In this document: in pieces, positions 48,788 through 59,469 of the stretch
Numbering within the stretch: position 1 is the stretch's first letter
Layout: each line of letters starts with the position of its first letter
Origin: CAVQJU01 sp963729215
GTDB lineage: Bacteria; Acidobacteriota; Vicinamibacteria; Vicinamibacterales; CAVVIG01
Direction of reading: 5' to 3'
NCBI GenBank assembly: GCA_963729215.1
Contig: CAVSND010000028.1
Coordinates: 291,727 to 355,726 of the forward strand
DNA length: 64,000 bases
The notes under the pieces: generated by a model
What the model was told of the DNA's origin: nothing
The model's database searches: none
What the model saw: only the letters and a program-made list of their open reading frames with translations
Position numbers and translations under genes: made by a program

Positions 48788-51700
48788 TCCTCCTTGGAGT
48801 CAGGCTGCGCCGGTTCCTCCTCGGTTGTCTGGATCACCGGCACGGTGATGCCGGCGAGCTGCTGATACACGGCGTAGCGGCGCTCGGCGGCCGCCTGAGA
48901 CTCGGCGACGAACGACTTGTACAGCGCGGGATCGGCGCGTTCCACCGTGCGGAAGCGCGACTCGTTCCGCAGGTAGTCGGCGACCCGGCCCTTGGGCGGC
49001 CCGTAGTCGAGCTTCAGCGGAGGTTCGCCTTTGACGAGCCGGCGCGGATCGAACCGGTAGAGCGGCCACACGCCGGTGTCCACGGCGAGCTTCTGCTGCG
49101 ACGCGCCGTCCGCCATGTCGTAGCCGTGGGCGATGCAGTGGCTGTAGGCGATGATCAACGACGGACCGTGATAGGACTCGGCTTCGAGAAAGGCCTGCGC
49201 CGTCTGGGCCATCTTGGCGCCGAAGGCGACCTTCGCCACGTAGACGTGGCCGTACATGTTGGCCAGCAGGCCGAGATCCTTCTTGCCGACCGGCTTGCCG
49301 GCGGCGGCGAACTTCGCGGCGGCGCCAAGCGGGGTCGATTTCGACTGCCTGGCCTCCGGTGTTCGAGTACACCTCGGTGTCCATGACGAGGATGTTGACG
49401 TCACGCCGGTTCGCCAGCACGTGATCGAGGCCGCCGTAGCCGATGTCGTACGCCCATCCGTCGCCGCCGACGAGCCACACGCTCTTCTTGACGAGGTAGT
49501 CGGCGAGCGTTTCGAGCCGGCGCGCCTCCGGGACGGCAAGACCGGCGAGCCGGGCTCGAAGCGCTTCGACCCGGCGGCGCTGTTCGGCGATGCCGGCCTC
49601 GCTCGTCTGATCCGCATCGAGCATCGCCGTCGCCAGACCGTCGCCCACCTGCGGCGCGAGCGTCTGCAGCAGGCCGCGCGCGGTCGCGCCGTGGGCGTCG
49701 AGCGCCATCCGGAACCCGAAGCCGAACTCCGCGTTGTCCTCGAAGAGCGAGTTCGACCACGCCGGGCCCCGTCCGTCGCGATTCGTCGTGTACGGCGTGC
49801 TCGGCAGGTTGCCGCCGTAGATCGACGAGCACCCGGTCGCGTTCGCGATCAGCAGGCGATCGCCGAACAGCTGCGTGAGCAGCTTCAGGTACGGCGTCTC
49901 GCCGCAGCCCGCGCACGCGCCGGAGTATTCGAACAGCGGTTCCATGAATTGCGACTGCTTGTGATCGATCCGCACCATGGCGGCGCGATCCACTTCAGGC
50001 AGATTCAGGAAGAAGTCGTAGTTGACCCGTTCGGCGTCCCGCAGCGGCGCCTGGGGCTGCATGTTGATCGCTTTGTGCTTCGGATTGGTGCGATCCTTGG
50101 CCGGACAGACGTTGACGCAGAGATTGCAGCCGGTGCAATCCTCGGGCGCGACCTGGATGGTGAAGTGCTGGCCTTTGAACTCGTTCCCTCTGTACAGCGT
50201 CGACTTGAACGTCGGCGGGGCACCGGCCAGCGCGCTCTCGTCGTACACCTTCGCGCGAATCGCCGCGTGCGGGCACACGAGGGCGCACTGATTGCACTGA
50301 ATGCAGACCTTCGTGTCCCAGACCGGAATCTCGAGCGCGAGGTTCCGCTTCTCCCATTTCGCGGTCGCCACCGGCCACGTGCCATCGACCGGAAACGCGC
50401 TCACGGGAAGCAGATCGCCCTTGCCGGCGAGCATCACGGCCGTCACCTTCTGAACGAAGTCGGGCGCCCGCTCGGAGACGAGCGGTGGCCGGCTGTAGCG
50501 GGCGCTGACCGCGTCCGGCACCCGGATCTCGTGCAGGTGCGCGAGCGCCTGATCGACCACCTCGCCGTTCCGGCGGACGACCTCGGGGCCGCGCTTGCCG
50601 TAGGTCTTCTGGATCGATTTCTTGATGTGGCCAATCGCTTCGTCGCGGGGCAGGAGGCCGGAAATCGCGAAGAAGCACGTCTGCATGATCGTATTGATGC
50701 GGGTGCCCATGCCCGCGCGCTTCGCGAGGTCGTAGGCATCGATGGCGAAGAACCGGATCTTCTTCTCGATGATCTGTTCCTGCATCTCTCTGGGCAGGTG
50801 ATCCCAGACCTCGTCGGCGGGGAAGGGCGCATTCAGCAGGAAGGTCGAACCGGGCGCCGCGTGTTCGAGCACGTCGATCTTGTCCACGAACTCGAACTGG
50901 TGGCAGGCCACGAACCCCGCGCGATCCACGAGGTACGCCGACCGGATGGGCCGCTTGCTGGTGCGCAGGTGGGAGATGGTGATCGCACCCGACTTCTTCG
51001 AGTCGTAGACGAAGTAGCCCTGCGCGAAGAGATCCGTCTCCTGGCCGACGATCTTGATCGAGTTCTTGTTGGCGCCGACGGTGCCGTCGGCGCCGAGACC
51101 GTAGAACACCGACGCCGACACGTCGTCGGCTTCGGTCCGGAACGACGGATCCCAGGAGAGCGACGTATGCGTCACGTCGTCGACGATGCCGACGGTGAAG
51201 TGCCGCTTCGGCGTGTCCTTGGCGAGCTCGTCGAAGACCGCCTTCACCATCGCGGGCGTGAACTCCTTCGACGACAGGCCGTAGCGGCCGGCGACGATCC
51301 TCGGCGGAACCGCGAACGGAGAGAGGCCCTCGGCCTGTGCCTCGGCAAGCGCGGCCGTCACGTCGAGGTAGAGCGGGTCGCCGGGGGCGCCGGGCTCCTT
51401 CGTCCGATCCAGCACGGCGAGGCTGCGGACACTCGTCGGCAGCGCGGCGAGGAACGCGCTCCGTGAGAACGGTCGATACAGCCTGACCTTGAGCACCCCC
51501 ACTTTCTCGCCGCGAGCCACGAGGGCCTCGACGGCTTCGTGCGCCGTTTCGGCGCCCGATCCCATGAGCACGATGACGCGCTCGGCGGCGGGGTGGCCGA
51601 CGTACTCGAACAACCGGTAGCGCCGGCCGGTCAGCTCGGCGAACGCCTCCATCGTGCGCTCGACGATCGCGGGACACGCGTCGTAGAAGCCGTTGGCGGC

Positions 51701-52393
51701 CTCTCGCGCCTGAAAGAACACGTCCGGGTTCTGAGCCGTGCCGCGGAGCACCGGACGGTCGGGCGTCAGCCCGCGCCGCCGATGCGCGAAGATCGACGAT
51801 TCGGCGATCAGCGCGCGCAGGTCGTCGTCGCTGAGCTCCTCGATTTTCGCGACCTCGTGCGACGTCCGGAACCCGTCGAAGAAGTGCAGGAAGGGAATGC
51901 GCGTCTCGAGCGTCGCGGCGTGCGCCACGGCGGCCATGTCGTGCGCCTCCTGCACGGAGTTCGAGCACAGGAGTGCGAAGCCCGTCTGGCGGCACGCCAT
52001 GACGTCGGAATGGTCGCCGAAGATCGACAACGCATGCGTGGCGAGCGTCCGCGCGGCCACGTGCATCGTGAAGGGCGAGAGCTCGCCCGCGATCTTGTAC
52101 ATGTTGGGGATCATCAGGAGCAGGCCCTGCGAGGCGGTGAAGGTGGTCGCGAGCGCGCCAGCCTGGAGCGCGCCATGGACGGCGCCGGCCGCGCCGCCTT
52201 CCGACTGCATTTCGGCGAGCTCGGGGATGGCGCCCCAGAGGTTCGGTTTCTTCCGGCTCGACCACTCGTCGCAGACTTCTGCCATCGGACTGCTCGGCGT
52301 GATCGGGTAGATGGCAATCGTCTCGCTCGCCCGATACGCGACCGATGCAGCCGCCTCGTTTCCGTCCACTGTGATTCGGCGCCGGCTCGTCAT
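48784..52393 (-). CDS. nifJ: Pyruvate:ferredoxin (flavodoxin) oxidoreductase, one frame change
   Basis: Converts pyruvate and CoA to acetyl-CoA and CO2 with reduced ferredoxin. Single-chain type of about 1,200 residues. It has YPITPSSPMAE near the N-terminus, two 4Fe-4S sites (CIQCNQCALVC at about 694 and CTGCNLCVNVC at about 754), CAGCGETPY at about 825 and a TPP site with NATGCSS and GDGWAYDIGYGGLDH. One extra base near 49345 displaces the last 185 residues. No nitrogenase genes are present, so the nif name is only a family label. Oxygen-sensitive in most species, pointing to anaerobic or microaerobic metabolism. Confidence 0.93.
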
Positions 52394-52436
52394 GTCTATC
52401 CCCTCAGTTCAGCGATGCCCGTGCGCACGGGCGCGT

Positions 52437-53630
52437 TCAGACGCGGCTCTGAAGCAGTCCCAGCAACACACCGGTGTGACGGGCGATGATCAGTTCTTCG
52501 TTCGTCGGGATCACCCAGGCCGATACGCGACTTCCGGAACGGGAGATCCGCGGTCCTCGTTTGTCATTCGCGGCGTCGTCCAGCTCGATGCCGAGCCAGG
52601 CAGAGGCCTCACAAATCCGCTTCCGAATCTCGGCGGAGTTCTCCCCGATGCCGGCGGTGAACACCAGCCCGTCGATCCCTCCCAGCACGGCCGCGAGTGC
52701 CCCGATCTGCTTGGCCGCCTGGTACACGAAGTAGTCCACCGCGAGTCGTGCGCCGGGCTCGCGGCTGCCGAGCAGGTCGCGCATGTCGTTGCTGATCCCG
52801 GATATGCCGAGGAGGCCCGACTTCTTGTAGAGGATGGTTTCGACGTCCTTGGCGGAGAGCCCCAGAACCTGAAAGAGATAGAGCACCGCGCCGGGATCGA
52901 TCGCTCCCGGTCTTGTTCCCATGCAGAGCCCGTCGAGCGCGGTGAACCCGAGCGTGCTGTCCACGCTCCTGCCGTTGTTCATCGCGCAGAGACTGGCGCC
53001 GCTGCCCAGATGGGCGACGATCACACGGCCGCGAGCCAGCTCCGGCGCCACCGTGGGCAGAACCGACGCGATGTACTGGTACGACAGGCCGTGGAACCCG
53101 TAACGCTGCACGCCGCCGCGGCAAACCTCGCGGGGCAGCGGAACGATCTCGGCCACGGCCGGCTGGCCGCGATGAAAGCTGGTGTCGAAGCACGCGACCT
53201 GCGGCACGCCGGGGAGCCGTTCCGACACGGCCTCAATCGCGTCCAGGTTGAACGGCTGGTGGAGGGGCGCCAGGGGGACCAGGGCTCGGAGATCCGCGAG
53301 GACTTCGGGCGTGACGATCGTCGGCCGGTCGTACCGCGGGCCGCCGTGGACGACGCGGTGGCCGACGGCCAGCACGCGGGCGCCGCCGTAACGCGAGCGG
53401 AGCCACGCCGCGAGGGCGGCGAACGCGCCGCGCCTGTCCACGCCGGCGTCCATCCGCTCATCGGCGAGGCGAACGCCAGCGCCGTCGCTGGCGGTGAATC
53501 GCGGAGAACTGCCGATGCCGTCGATCTGTCCGCGCGCTTCCAGAGGCCAGGCCGAGCCTTCCGGTTCTCCGTAGATGGAGAACTTGAGGCTCGACGAACC
53601 CGCGTTGAGCACGACTGCGAAATCAGCCAT
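52437..53630 (-). CDS. ackA: Acetate kinase
   Basis: Acetyl phosphate plus ADP to acetate plus ATP. The 397 residues start with VVLNAGSSSLKF and contain HRVVHGG, FDTSFH, YGFHGLSYQYI, HLGSGASLCA and FTAGIGENS. The frame is intact, unlike its neighbours. It lies between pta (78 bases upstream) and PFOR (43 bases downstream). Confidence 0.96.
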   Translation of the reverse strand: MADFAVVLNAGSSSLKFSIYGEPEGSAWPLEARGQIDGIGSSPRFTASDGAGVRLADERMDAGVDRRGAFAALAAWLRSRYGGARVLAVGHRVVHGGPRYDRPTIVTPEVLADLRALVPLAPLHQPFNLDAIEAVSERLPGVPQVACFDTSFHRGQPAVAEIVPLPREVCRGGVQRYGFHGLSYQYIASVLPTVAPELARGRVIVAHLGSGASLCAMNNGRSVDSTLGFTALDGLCMGTRPGAIDPGAVLYLFQVLGLSAKDVETILYKKSGLLGISGISNDMRDLLGSREPGARLAVDYFVYQAAKQIGALAAVLGGIDGLVFTAGIGENSAEIRKRICEASAWLGIELDDAANDKRGPRISRSGSRVSAWVIPTNEELIIARHTGVLLGLLQSRV

Positions 53631-53708
53631 GAGGATCTATCCCCGGCAGGTCTCGGCGCCGTTGTGCGACATCGCCCATGTGTCCGCTCGTGGAGCGTGT
53701 TCAGCCTG

Positions 53709-54653
53709 CTACGTCGTCGCCTGAAGCTGCTGCCGTCGCGCATGGGCCGCGAGCAGCGCCACGGCGCAGCTCGCAATCCTCGATCGCACGCTGTCGGCGC
53801 GGCTGGTCAGGATGATTGGCACCCGCGCGCCGAGGACGAGACCCGCGCTGTCCGCGTTGGCCAGGAAGCTGAGCTGCTTGGCGAGCATGTTGCCCGACTC
53901 GAGATCCGGCACCAGGAGGATGTCCGGATCGCCGGCGACCTCCGATTCGATGCCCTTGATCCTGGCGGCTTCGACGGCTGATGGCGTTGTCGAACGCGAG
54001 AGGACCGTCGAGCAGGCCACCCGGATCTGTCCGCGCTCGGCCATCTTGCACAGCGCGGCCGCGTCGAGCGTCGCCGGCATCTTCGAATTGACCGTCTCGA
54101 CCGCGGCAAGGATCGCGACCTTCGGCTTCTTCACACCGAGGGACACGGCCAGATCGATCGCGTTCTGGCAGATATCGACCTTGTCCTCCAGTGACGGCGC
54201 GATGTTGATCGCCGCGTCGGTGACGATCAGGACCTTGTGGTAGGTCGGGACGTCCATGATGAACACGTGGCTGATGCGTCGGCCGGTGCGCAGCCCCGTC
54301 TCCTTGGCCACGACGGCACCCAGCAGCTCGTCGCTGTGCAGGCTGCCTTTCATCAGCAGCTCGGCCTCGCCCTGTCGAACCAGTTCAACCGCTTTTGCCG
54401 CCGCGGCATGACTGTGAGGCGCGTCGACAATCCGGAGCTGACCGAGCGGGATCCCGTTCGCCTTCGCGATCTCCCGGATCTTCTTCTCCGGCCCGACGAG
54501 AATCGGCCGGATGAGCCCCTGCTCGCCGGCCTCGACCGCACCCGCCAGCGCCGTTTCCTCGCAGGGATGGGCGACAGCGGTCGGCACCGGCTCGAGGCCT
54601 CGACATCTAGCGAGCAGCGCTTCGTACTTTCCCGTTCCAGGCGTTCGATCCAT
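53709..54653 (-). CDS. pta: Phosphate acetyl/butyryltransferase, with a compensated frame change
   Basis: Acetyl-CoA (or butyryl-CoA) to the acyl phosphate, feeding acetate kinase. The 314-residue single-domain protein is of the length of short Pta/Ptb enzymes, with KGSLHSDELL, ISHVFIMD and ITDAAINI motifs. Residues about 211-225 do not match the family. The adjacent frame reads GGLLDGPLAFDNAIS, the conserved motif, so one missing base near 54025 and one extra near 53980 cancel out. The gene thus looks open but has a false patch. Pta versus Ptb is not decided. Confidence 0.9.
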   Translation of the reverse strand: MDRTPGTGKYEALLARCRGLEPVPTAVAHPCEETALAGAVEAGEQGLIRPILVGPEKKIREIAKANGIPLGQLRIVDAPHSHAAAAKAVELVRQGEAELLMKGSLHSDELLGAVVAKETGLRTGRRISHVFIMDVPTYHKVLIVTDAAINIAPSLEDKVDICQNAIDLAVSLGVKKPKVAILAAVETVNSKMPATLDAAALCKMAERGQIRVACSTVLSRSTTPSAVEAARIKGIESEVAGDPDILLVPDLESGNMLAKQLSFLANADSAGLVLGARVPIILTSRADSVRSRIASCAVALLAAHARRQQLQATT

Positions 54654-54834
54654 GACTTCCTCGGGCAGTGACTTTCTCCGGCAGCCGGATGGCCGGTCCG
54701 GTTTCTTTCAGGAAGAACGTCAGAAGAATGGCGAGGCCCACGCCGAACAGCAGCGGCGTGAACGTCGTCTGATAGAAGTAATAGACTGCGGTGACCAGCC
54801 ACGCGACCGCAGCCGCCCTCGCTCCGAGCCTCAT
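54607..54834 (-). CDS. Small membrane protein of unknown function
   Basis: 75 codons with one long or two short hydrophobic segments (AVAWLVTAVYYFYQ and LLFGVGLAILLTFFL). The ATG overlaps the oxygenase stop as ATGA, which supports translation. The end overlaps the pta start by 47 bases; the last 20 residues look unnatural, so the true end may be nearer 54660. No family recognised. Confidence 0.5.
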   Translation of the reverse strand: MRLGARAAAVAWLVTAVYYFYQTTFTPLLFGVGLAILLTFFLKETGPAIRLPEKVTARGSHGSNAWNGKVRSAAR

Positions 54835-55500
54835 GCGCCGCTCTCAATCGTCTGGAGAGCGTCGGTGAACGAGGGTGTCGACAGTGTGGCCTGATCGATG
54901 GCGAGGGCTGTCGCGTTGAACGAGACGGCGATGCGGGGCGTGTGGCCCGCATAGGGATGGACCCAGTGAAAGAGCCAGCTCGGGAAGACCACGAGCAGCC
55001 CGGCTTCGGCCGAACTCGGAAGGCTCCCCGTATGGATCGCCGGGCGCGGTCACAGCCTCGGCGCCGGCACGCGGGTCGAGAAATTCCAGCACCCCACTCA
55101 GTGGGTGATCCGGGTGACGCGAGCCCGCATCGACGTAATAGACGCCGGACCAGGCACTGTCCGGGTGAGAATGCGGCGCATGATACGCGCCGGTTCGGCA
55201 GATGGTCGCCCACGCCGAAACGGACAACGCGCCCTTGAAACCGCCCGCGGCCGTCGTAGCCTCGACCATTCGCGCACCGCCCAGGTGATCCAGGTCGTCA
55301 GCGCGTCAACCGGCCGGCTCCGGCCGGTTCAGGAAATCGGGTCGCGAGTGCCAGCCACCGATGTTGCTGCGGCCCAGGCTCGAATAGCTGGCCTCCTCTG
55401 CGAGGATGACCGCCCGCAGATCCTCATTCATGGCATCGGCGTCCGGCACCCGCAACCGCCCGATGAAGGTCGGAAATGCCGGCGTAACTTCGAGTTCCAT
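54831..55500 (-). CDS. Putative 2OG-Fe(II) oxygenase (TIGR02466-like), three frame changes
   Basis: About 222 residues when the frames are joined. The N-terminus is TPAFPTFIGRLRVPDAD, then GGWHSRPDFLNRPEPA. In the second frame are VDALTTWITWAV and the iron site region YHAPHSHPDSAWSGVYYV. In the third are FPSWLFHWVHPYAGHTPRIAVSFN with the distal His and Arg for 2-oxoglutarate. Changes lie near 55312 (extra base), 55272 (missing) and 55025 (extra). Substrate unknown; family members are often near stress or surface-modification genes. Lies between serine dehydratase and a small membrane protein. Confidence 0.75.
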
Positions 55501-55524
55501 GTGCCACGCTCGATCAGCAGAGCA

Positions 55525-57118
55525 TCACTGAAAGAGCAAGTCCGCCTCGCTGGTTTCCTTGTACTTGCTGTTCATGTCCTTGGCGGTCTGAGCCATGGCC
55601 GTGATCGTCGCGTCCAGATCGACGCGATGCCTGGATTGCGATCTCATTGCTGGCGATCGCCCAAGCGGTCCAGGCCTTGACGGCGCCGAAGGCGCATCGC
55701 TCGATGCACGGGACCTGAACAAACCCGGCGACCGGGTCGCAGGTCATTCCGAGATGATGCTCCAGCGCCGATTCCGCCGCGTTCTCGACGACGCGGGACT
55801 CGCGTCGTATGCCGTCGCGATCAATGCGGCCGCCATCGCCGACGCGACACCGATTTCCGCCTGGCAACCGCCCTCGGCCGCGGACAGCGTCGCATTGTGC
55901 TTGCACAGGTATCCAATCGCCGCCGCCGCAAGCATGCCCTGGCGGATCTTTTCCTGCGGAAGCTTGCGCCCTCCTTCGCCCAAGCCGTAGACGAGAGCGG
56001 GCAGGACTCCGGCGGAACCTCCTGTCGGCGCCGTGACGACGAGGTGGCCGCGCCCGTTTTCCTCGGACCCCGCCAGGGCGTAGCCGACAGAACGCCGATG
56101 CCGCGATCCGACTGGATACGTGTCGTCCTGGGCGCGCTTGTAGACAGTGGCCGCCTTGCACTGCAGCTTGATCGGGCCCGGCAACACGCCGTCTTCCGGT
56201 GCGTTGAGCCCCGACTTCACGATCGCGACCATCGCGCCGGTGATCTTGTCGATGAAGGCATAGACCTCCTGCCTCGCTCTTCCCGGGATCGCCATCTCGT
56301 TGGCCATGATGACTTGCGCGATCGTCAGCTTGTTCTGCTCCGCGTGCTGCCGCAATTCCTTCATCGTGGAGAACGGGTACTTCGGCGGGTTCTTCTTGGG
56401 AGGCGTGTACCCTTTCCACTCGATGAATCCGCCGCCGACCGAGTAGTACTCCTGCTCGAGCAGCACTTTGTCGCCGGCCATGAGCTTGGCCGTCATGGTG
56501 TTCGGGTGCGGAAAGTTGCCTTGGTGGCGTCGTAGATGATGTCCTTGAGCGTCACATTGATGGTCTTGGCGCCAAGCTTCACCGGGAACGACTGATCCGG
56601 CTTGTCGCGCATGCTGTCGAGAAACGCGGGATCGACGGTCGCGGGCTCCTTTCCGACCAATCCGGCGAGCGCGGCGCGCTCCGTGCCGTGCCCCTTGCCC
56701 GTGGCGCTGAGGCTGCCGAACAGGTAAACCTTGAGCGCGGTGGCCTTGGCGAGTTGGTCCGCCGGCAGCTTGGTGCAGCGCTGGTAGAAATCGTAGGTGA
56801 TGCGCATCGGGCCGATCGTGTGCGAGCTCGAGGGGCCCGGCCCCACCTTGTAGAACTCGTCCAGCGTCGTCATCACCGGCCCTTTTTCCTTCTTGACGAC
56901 ATCCAGGTTCTCTGAGAGCGGAACTTCGGGCTTGGCTGGAGCGAGAGCGGGAGTCTGGGAGGCGACCTGCTGCGGGCTCGGGGTTGAGCAACCGGCGATG
57001 ACCGCAGCGGCGGTGACGACAGCGCTGCGCATCATGAACGCCCGCCGATCGATGCCTGCCGGGAGCCTGCGGAAGCGCTTCGAAGGCCGCCTCAGGATCC
57101 TGTCTCTTCAGCGCTCAT
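55525..57118 (-). CDS. Iron-sulfur L-serine dehydratase with Tat-like lipoprotein signal, several frame changes
   Basis: Deaminates L-serine to pyruvate. The catalytic part starts at MTTLDEFYKVGPGPSSSHTIGP and includes GNFPHPNT, TGGSAGVLPAL and the cluster cysteines in LCKHNAT-GGCQAEIG and TCDPVAGFVQVPC. Upstream in frame is GIDRRAFMMRSAVVTAAAVIAGC, a twin-arginine signal followed by a lipobox. Joining one missing base near 57098 extends it to an ATG at 57118. Further changes lie near 56515, 56095/56070 (compensating), 55750 and 55620. Total about 530 residues. A predicted exported serine dehydratase would be unusual. Confidence 0.8.
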
Positions 57119-57489
57119 GCTCCGCTCGCTTTCGTCGGTGCCGGCGCCGTGGACGGACGCCGAGGCACCGATTCGAACAGGCAAGACACGTTCCTCACGC
57201 GAGGAGGCAGGAGTCCGCATATTTTCAAGGTGTTGGCTCTCCCTACGCCCCCGCGCGGGCAACCAAGGGCCTCCGTGACCGCGGAGCACCTCCCAAATAT
57301 CGGAGAGCGGCGCAGACGCGAAGTGTGCGACCGGCCAGGGAGAACAGTGGGATGGCGCCCGCAATACCGATGTCTGGGGCGACGGTCACGAGATTGCATC
57401 GCGCCGAAGCCCCGTGACGCGGATTCGCCGCACCTGTTCATGAACTTGGAGGGGATTGTGAAACCCGTGTTCGACGCGTCGGTCGCCAG
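57119..57489. other. Intergenic region between divergent operons
   Basis: 371 bases between the serine dehydratase and cytochrome operons. I see no tRNA, no intrinsic terminator with a T-run, no copy of the O1-O3 operator and no riboswitch I can name. A short frame at 57440-57493 (MNLEGIVKPVFDASVAR) ends in GTGA overlapping the NapC start and might be a coupling leader or a misplaced start of NapC. Confidence 0.5.
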
Positions 57490-58856
57490 GTGAGCGCCAT
57501 GACCCGGCATCCGCTGTCGATCGTCGGGGCGTGGATCACGACGCTCAGCGCGTTCATCTTCCTGTTCGTCTTCCTCATCGATCTGTTCGGGTTACACAGC
57601 AACCCGTACTTCGGGCTGGTGTTCTTCCTGATCCTGCCGATGTTCTTCGTGCTCGGCCTGCTGATGATTCCCGCCGGGATTTTCCTCGAGCGGCGCCGGC
57701 AGAGGACGGGGCTCGCCGCCGCGCCGCATGCCTCGGATCGACCTGAACGATCCGATTCACCAGCGGGTCGATCGTCATCGTGCTCGGCGCTGACGATCGC
57801 GAACGTCCTGATCGTCTCGCTGGCGGCCTACCGCGGCGTCGAGTACATGGATTCGCCGCAGTTCTGCGGGCAGGTCTGCCACACCGTGATGGAACCGGAG
57901 TACGTGGCGCACCGCGAGGGCCCGCACTCGCGAGTGACCTGCGTCGAATGCCACGTCGGCTCGGGCGCGCAGTCGTTCGTCTATTACAAGCTGAACGGCA
58001 TGCGCCAGCTTGTCGCATCTGGTGCGCGGCAGTTATCCCAGGCCGGTGCCTTCGCCGGTCTTCAACCTCCGTCCGGCCCGCAGCACCTGCGAGATGTGCC
58101 ACTGGCCGGAGAAGTTCCATGGCGACAAGGTGGAGATCGTGCCCGGAATACGCGAGCGACGAGAAGAACACGAGCCAGTCGACGCGCCTGCTCCTTCACG
58201 TCGGCGGCGGCATGCCGCAGTTCGGGCTCGGCGCCGGCATTCACTGGCACACCAACCCGCAGAACGAAATCGACTACGTGGCAACCGACGCCAAGCGCCA
58301 GGAGATCCCCTACGTCCGGCTGAAGGACAAGGACGGCAAGGTCCACGAGTTTCGATCGCCGGACGTCGACCGACGCGCAGATCGCGGCCGGCGAGCGCCG
58401 CCGGATGGACTGCGTCGACTGCCACAACCGGCCGACGCACGCCTTCTTCGCGTCGCCCGAGCGCGCGGTCGATGTGGCGATCGCGCGCGGCGCGATCGCC
58501 AGCCGAGTTGCCGTTCGCGCGGCGCCAGGCGGTGGAGGCGCTGAAGGCGACGTACCCGGATCGCGAGACGGCCGATCGGGAGATCGCGACGCGGCTCCGC
58601 GCGTTTTACAGCTGCCACCGGCCGGCGGCGGCCGCGCCGCCGCGGGGGGCCGACGTCGATCAGCTCGTCACGACCACGCAGTTCCTGTATGCGCGCAGCG
58701 TGTTTCCGGCGATGAACGTGTCGTGGGGCACGCATGCCGAACAACCTCGGTCACACCGACGCCCCGGGCTGTTTCAGGTGCCACGATGATCAGCACAAGT
58801 CGGCCGAGGGCCGCGTCATTCGCCAGGACTGCGATCTGTGCCACGAGATCCAGTGA
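57490..58856 (+). CDS. NapC/NirT-family multiheme cytochrome c, five frame changes
   Basis: Membrane quinol-oxidising cytochrome of the NapC/NirT/CymA type, about 454 residues. Two N-terminal membrane segments lie in residues about 10-65, a third at about 95-115. Heme sites are CGQVCH (CX3CH), CVECH, CEMCH, CVDCH, CFRCH and CDLCH. The coding frame advances by one base five times (near 58015, 58142, 58370, 58505 and 58733), and all pieces join into a continuous family match ending at TGA 58854-58856. Likely passes electrons from the quinone pool to the cytochromes encoded next. Confidence 0.82.
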
Positions 58857-59078
58857 CTCGCGGCCGATGCGCCGTCTCGCCATGAGGCACGACGCGGCGT
58901 CGGCGTGTAACGCTCGAGCGACGAGAATTCGGATCTCCACGGACGCGGGCGCGCCTCCGAAATGGCGGAGGCGCCGGGTGCGACGAAATGCCGCCAGCGT
59001 GCCGATCGTCGCATCGTCCCTCCGGCTATCGGCGTCGAAGTTGCAGCGGTCGCGGGTCAATCACTTCGAGGAGGTTGT

Positions 59079-59412
59079 ATGGGTCGCGATTCTGCTCTGT
59101 CTCGCCCTGCTCTCGGTGGGCTTCGCGTCGTCAGCGGCCGCGCAGGACCAGGCACGCGGCGTGAAGGTCTACGCCGACCAGAAGTGCGCGGTCTGCCATG
59201 CGATTGCCGGCAAGGGCAACGCGAAGGGCGCCCTCGACAGCGTCGGGTCGAAATTCACGGCCGCGGAGATCCACGAGTGGATCGTCGATCCGGCCGGCAT
59301 GACCGCGAAGCACAAGGCGGCGCGAAAGCCGGCGATGCCCGCGAAGTACACGTCACTCCCGAAGGAGGATCTCGACGCCCTCGTCGCGTATCTCTCCTCG
59401 CTGAAGAAATAG
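59079..59412 (+). CDS. Small exported monoheme cytochrome c
   Basis: About 110 residues: signal peptide, CAVCH heme site, and a distal Met in KPAMPAKY, as in class I cytochromes c. GAGGAGG six bases upstream fixes the ATG at 59079, but the frame only continues correctly if one G of ATGGG is removed. A periplasmic electron shuttle between the NapC-type protein and the decaheme cytochrome is the obvious guess. The 222 bases upstream (58857-59078) show no credible gene. Confidence 0.82.
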
Positions 59413-59469
59413 CCGGGTCGCCGACGCGCGCCACCGCCGACGTGATTGGCCAGGACGCCGAGATCTGTC

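Noticed and set aside
48784..52393. Nitrogen-fixation locus, suggested by the nifJ name and a NifA-like regulator
   Set aside because: No nifHDK or assembly genes are present; PFOR is beside ackA/pta and serves fermentation-type metabolism.
57119..57489. tRNA or riboswitch upstream of the serine dehydratase
   Set aside because: A TTCGAATC T-loop-like sequence occurs on the minus strand, but no acceptor or anticodon stem can be drawn; no known riboswitch core was recognised.
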